Assembly (NCBI GenBank): GCA_002794735.1
Contig: NBAZ01000005.1
Coordinates: forward strand, 496,001-560,000
Reading direction: 5' to 3'
From: Pyrrhoderma lamaoense
Taxonomy: Eukaryota; Basidiomycota; Agaricomycetes; Hymenochaetales; Hymenochaetaceae
DNA: 64,000 nucleotides
Of this stretch, positions 61,707 to 64,000 are shown piece by piece (the stretch's first letter is position 1; each line of letters opens with the position of its first letter). Under the pieces are notes generated by a model. The model was not told the DNA's origin and did not search any database. It saw only the letters and a list, made by a program, of their open reading frames with translations. The translations under genes were made by a program, and so were the position numbers.

Positions 61707-62927
61707 AAAAATGATGGCAAGATGCCAAATTAAAGACGTCGAACTGACTATCAATCAAGTGACATCCACAATAATTGTGTTTTTGGTAATTCACCTAGGC
61801 GAAAGTGTAAGTCACAATCTATGGGTCAAACTCCAAGTATAATTTCTAATCGTGACTTGTCATCTCTGTTCATATAGCAACCTTCAAGTAATCTGCTCTT
61901 GGTGTATGTCGTATTCCAGTCTTATTACTAATAGTCACGGCCGTCTGAGTCCACGTTCAGCTTGCAATCCATCCTACACAGTATCACCTGCAATCGCTTA
62001 TTGTTACGATTACGCAGTGTACATAGTCATCGGGACGAAGACGTAGATTACAGTTTTACTCGGACGAAAGTTCAGGTCACCTGCCCAGAAAGAATTAGGT
62101 GGAATACCTCGCTGAATACGGCTGGATGTGAGCCCCGATGACGATGATATACAGTTTCTAGAATATGGAGGGCTGGTACTCACTTCCTTTTTACACAAAA
62201 GTGATGTATGGAGCTGCACGTCCTTCAATGAACTTAGATAATAGTGGGTGATTCACCTTTTGCGCAACACCTAGATTCTATATTAGTACATGTACATGTA
62301 CATATTTGAAATAGATACCTCAAAATACTCATTAAGAAATAAACTCTTCTCAACGTAAACATGTGTAATACGCTTCTCTGCAATCATTTTAACATTTTGC
62401 ATGTTTTACTCCATCAGTATTGTTTGTACGTGTGAGGGTTGTCTGAGTGCGGTTTATCATGGCTTCCTTAAACTGCAATTGTATAAGTAATATATACAAA
62501 AATATAGACTCTGCTGACGCTGTATATGTATGAATAACCAATTGGAGTTTCTCTTGAAATTGTCAAAAAAGGATATTGATTTTTTGACAACAACTTTCAT
62601 CATCTATACTTTCATAGTCTCGTATCACTGATATAGATTGCATCAATAACAACATCATTATGCAATAGATGATGCCAAAGAAATCTTTCACGATCTTTGT
62701 AGTAGTATAGCTACCATCACAACCGCCCGATAACCATATAAATTAGCAGTAATTCTTCATGGCATAGTGATTGAACTCCCTTCTACTCGGTCGTACGGTA
62801 GAGTCCATCTCTGACCCCTATCTTTCTTAGGAGTGCAACTTATTTTAGAAATGTATATAGTCAGTATGCACATCAATCAGGTTGCAGACGATCATATGCT
62901 ACTACGTGTAAGTGCAGAAGGAGCAGG
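61707..62927. other. Region between tandem DUF6533 copies
   Basis: About 1.2 kb containing any remaining 3' exons of copy A and the promoter of copy B. A palindromic TACATGTACATGTACAT run lies near 62286-62302. No other gene seen. Confidence 0.35.
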
Positions 62928-63960
62928 ATGCAGACATCAGCTGACAGACCTTCAACAGAGTCTCTCAGGTTTGCCCCCTTTTCTCCTGATCTGGATCCAT
63001 TCTTACAGACTCCGAGATAATAGTTTCCATCGCCACTCTCGTAGTATGTCTTAACAAATCTTGTACACTATATTATTAATAAGCATCAGGCCTATGAGTA
63101 CCTTATCACCATACAAGGAGAGGTTGGAGCTTATTTTCTTAATTTATGACAGGAAGATGATGTACTCAGAAGAAACATAGATAAAGCTCATATATCCATC
63201 GAAGTTGTCCCTACCAAAGGCCTTATTCTACTGTAACCGCTATCTCACTGTTATCGCTGCTATACTTGGGTTATCATGTAGGTCAAAATTTCCTAGATTG
63301 TACATGTACATATCACTTAGCTTGATGATAGTGAATTTATTTGATAGAGATGAAATCGTAAGCCTTATATGTCCTACGTGAAAATAAGTATTTTACAACT
63401 AATCCCAATAGAACTGCAGGACAGTATATACACTTGAAGGAGGTAAGCCAAGAATATCAAAATCGGCCCACACGTTGCTAACCTCCCCTTCGATAAGTTA
63501 TACCATGTGTAGGAATTATACTTGTGGAAGGTTCGAATCCATTTTTTATGCCCCCGTAATGAATTTTCTCCATATCGGTTGCAGCTACACTTTCTATACG
63601 TACCTATGGAATTTGGGAATGTCAGCGTTCAATTTTGTATATAATGTTATCTACAACCCTAGCAAGTAAACCTCGAATCTTATGCGCTTCATGGGTTCTA
63701 ATATCGATTTTTTAGGCCTCAACTATAGGAATTACCTATTTTACCGCTAATTTTCTTGCGTCACTTGAAGGTGAATGGATATTATACAGGTTAGGGTAAT
63801 TTACTGATACACGAATACATGGATCTATCAGACGTCTCCCAATTACTTCAACCCTCCGATCTACTGCATGATCCTGGATGTATGATAGTACCATCTAGAG
63901 ACGAAACCTTAAAAAACTTGATAATTCATATTATTTTCGAACTAGGTACCGGATTGACGT
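62890..63960. repeat. Diverged direct duplication, unit B
   Basis: Partner of 60400-61480, about 2.5 kb downstream in direct orientation. Covers the DUF6533 copy B exons present in the window. Confidence 0.7.
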
Positions 63961-64000
63961 GATTTCAACTACTAGTGATCTATTTATTGATTTGAATCCG
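62928..64000 (+). CDS. DUF6533-type membrane protein, tandem copy B (partial, cut by window end)
   Basis: Second DUF6533-family gene, paralogous to copy A. It opens MQTSADRPSTESLRL at 62928. Then AYEYLITIQGE joins across an intron to IKLIYPSKLSLPKALFYCNR, followed by PCVGIILVEATLSIRTYGIW, ECQRSILYIML and NLIIHIIFEL, whose donor lies close to the window end. The remaining C-terminal exons lie beyond the edge. Exon-intron layout parallels copy A. Role unknown. Confidence 0.6.

Noticed and set aside
62286..62302. Palindromic ACATGT run as a possible binding site or hairpin terminator
   Set aside because: Very short, AT-rich, in non-coding DNA; simple-sequence origin is more likely.
63525..63535. 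GGTTCGAATCC, a perfect tRNA B-box-like string
   Set aside because: It sits at an exon-intron border of DUF6533 copy B. No acceptor stem, A box or cloverleaf can be drawn around it.

Overview
The window looks like nuclear DNA from a basidiomycete fungus, most likely an Agaricomycete. The evidence is many short GT-AG introns (mostly about 45-60 bases), an F-box family with a basidiomycete-type C-terminus, an AA9 lytic polysaccharide monooxygenase, a WOPR regulator, and two tandem DUF6533-type membrane protein genes, a family I know mainly from Agaricomycetes. Intergenic DNA is AT-rich. I saw no tRNA, rRNA, CRISPR array, virus or intact transposon.

Layout. 0-1.7 kb: no clear gene, possibly the last codons of one. 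1.7-9.6 kb: Serinc/Tms1 (+), then on the minus strand a RAD51D-like recombinase, an aldo-keto reductase and an unknown protein with CDK-type sites. 11.2-14.9 kb: F-box protein (+) converging on an AA9 LPMO (-). 17.1-27.4 kb: WOPR factor (+), TFIIH subunit Tfb2 (-) divergent from gankyrin/Nas6 (+), HSBP1 (-), a mitochondrial ICT1-type hydrolase (-) and a Rieske/AIF-like oxidoreductase (-). 27.8-37.1 kb: a seven-helix receptor with a long Ser-rich tail (-), DNA polymerase eta (-) divergent from a CIA30 protein (+), and Ras (-). 40.5-45.6 kb: C2H2 factor (-), DUF1295 membrane reductase (+), Sde2 (-). 49-60 kb: phosphate transporter, LENG1/CIR_N protein, ketol-acid reductoisomerase and trimethyllysine dioxygenase (all +), then homoaconitase (-). 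60.4 kb to the end: tandem DUF6533 genes (+), the second cut by the window edge.

Function. This is mostly housekeeping: genome maintenance (RAD51D-like, Pol eta, Tfb2, Sde2), proteostasis (Nas6, HSBP1), mitochondrial metabolism (CIA30, Ilv5, TMLH, Lys4, ICT1-like) and signalling or nutrient sensing (Ras, GPCR, WOPR, Pho84). The genes are not arranged as one pathway. The closest to a functional pairing is homoaconitase next to trimethyllysine dioxygenase, and the LPMO sharing a 2.2-kb divergent intergenic region with the WOPR factor.

The strongest overall signal is technical. At least 13 genes are broken by apparent frameshifts. In every case I worked through, one extra base, nearly always in a G, C or A run, restores the conserved frame. 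I read this as consensus undercalling rather than pseudogenisation, so predicted proteins need frame correction. I did not find a convincing undescribed biological system; the best leads are in the findings.
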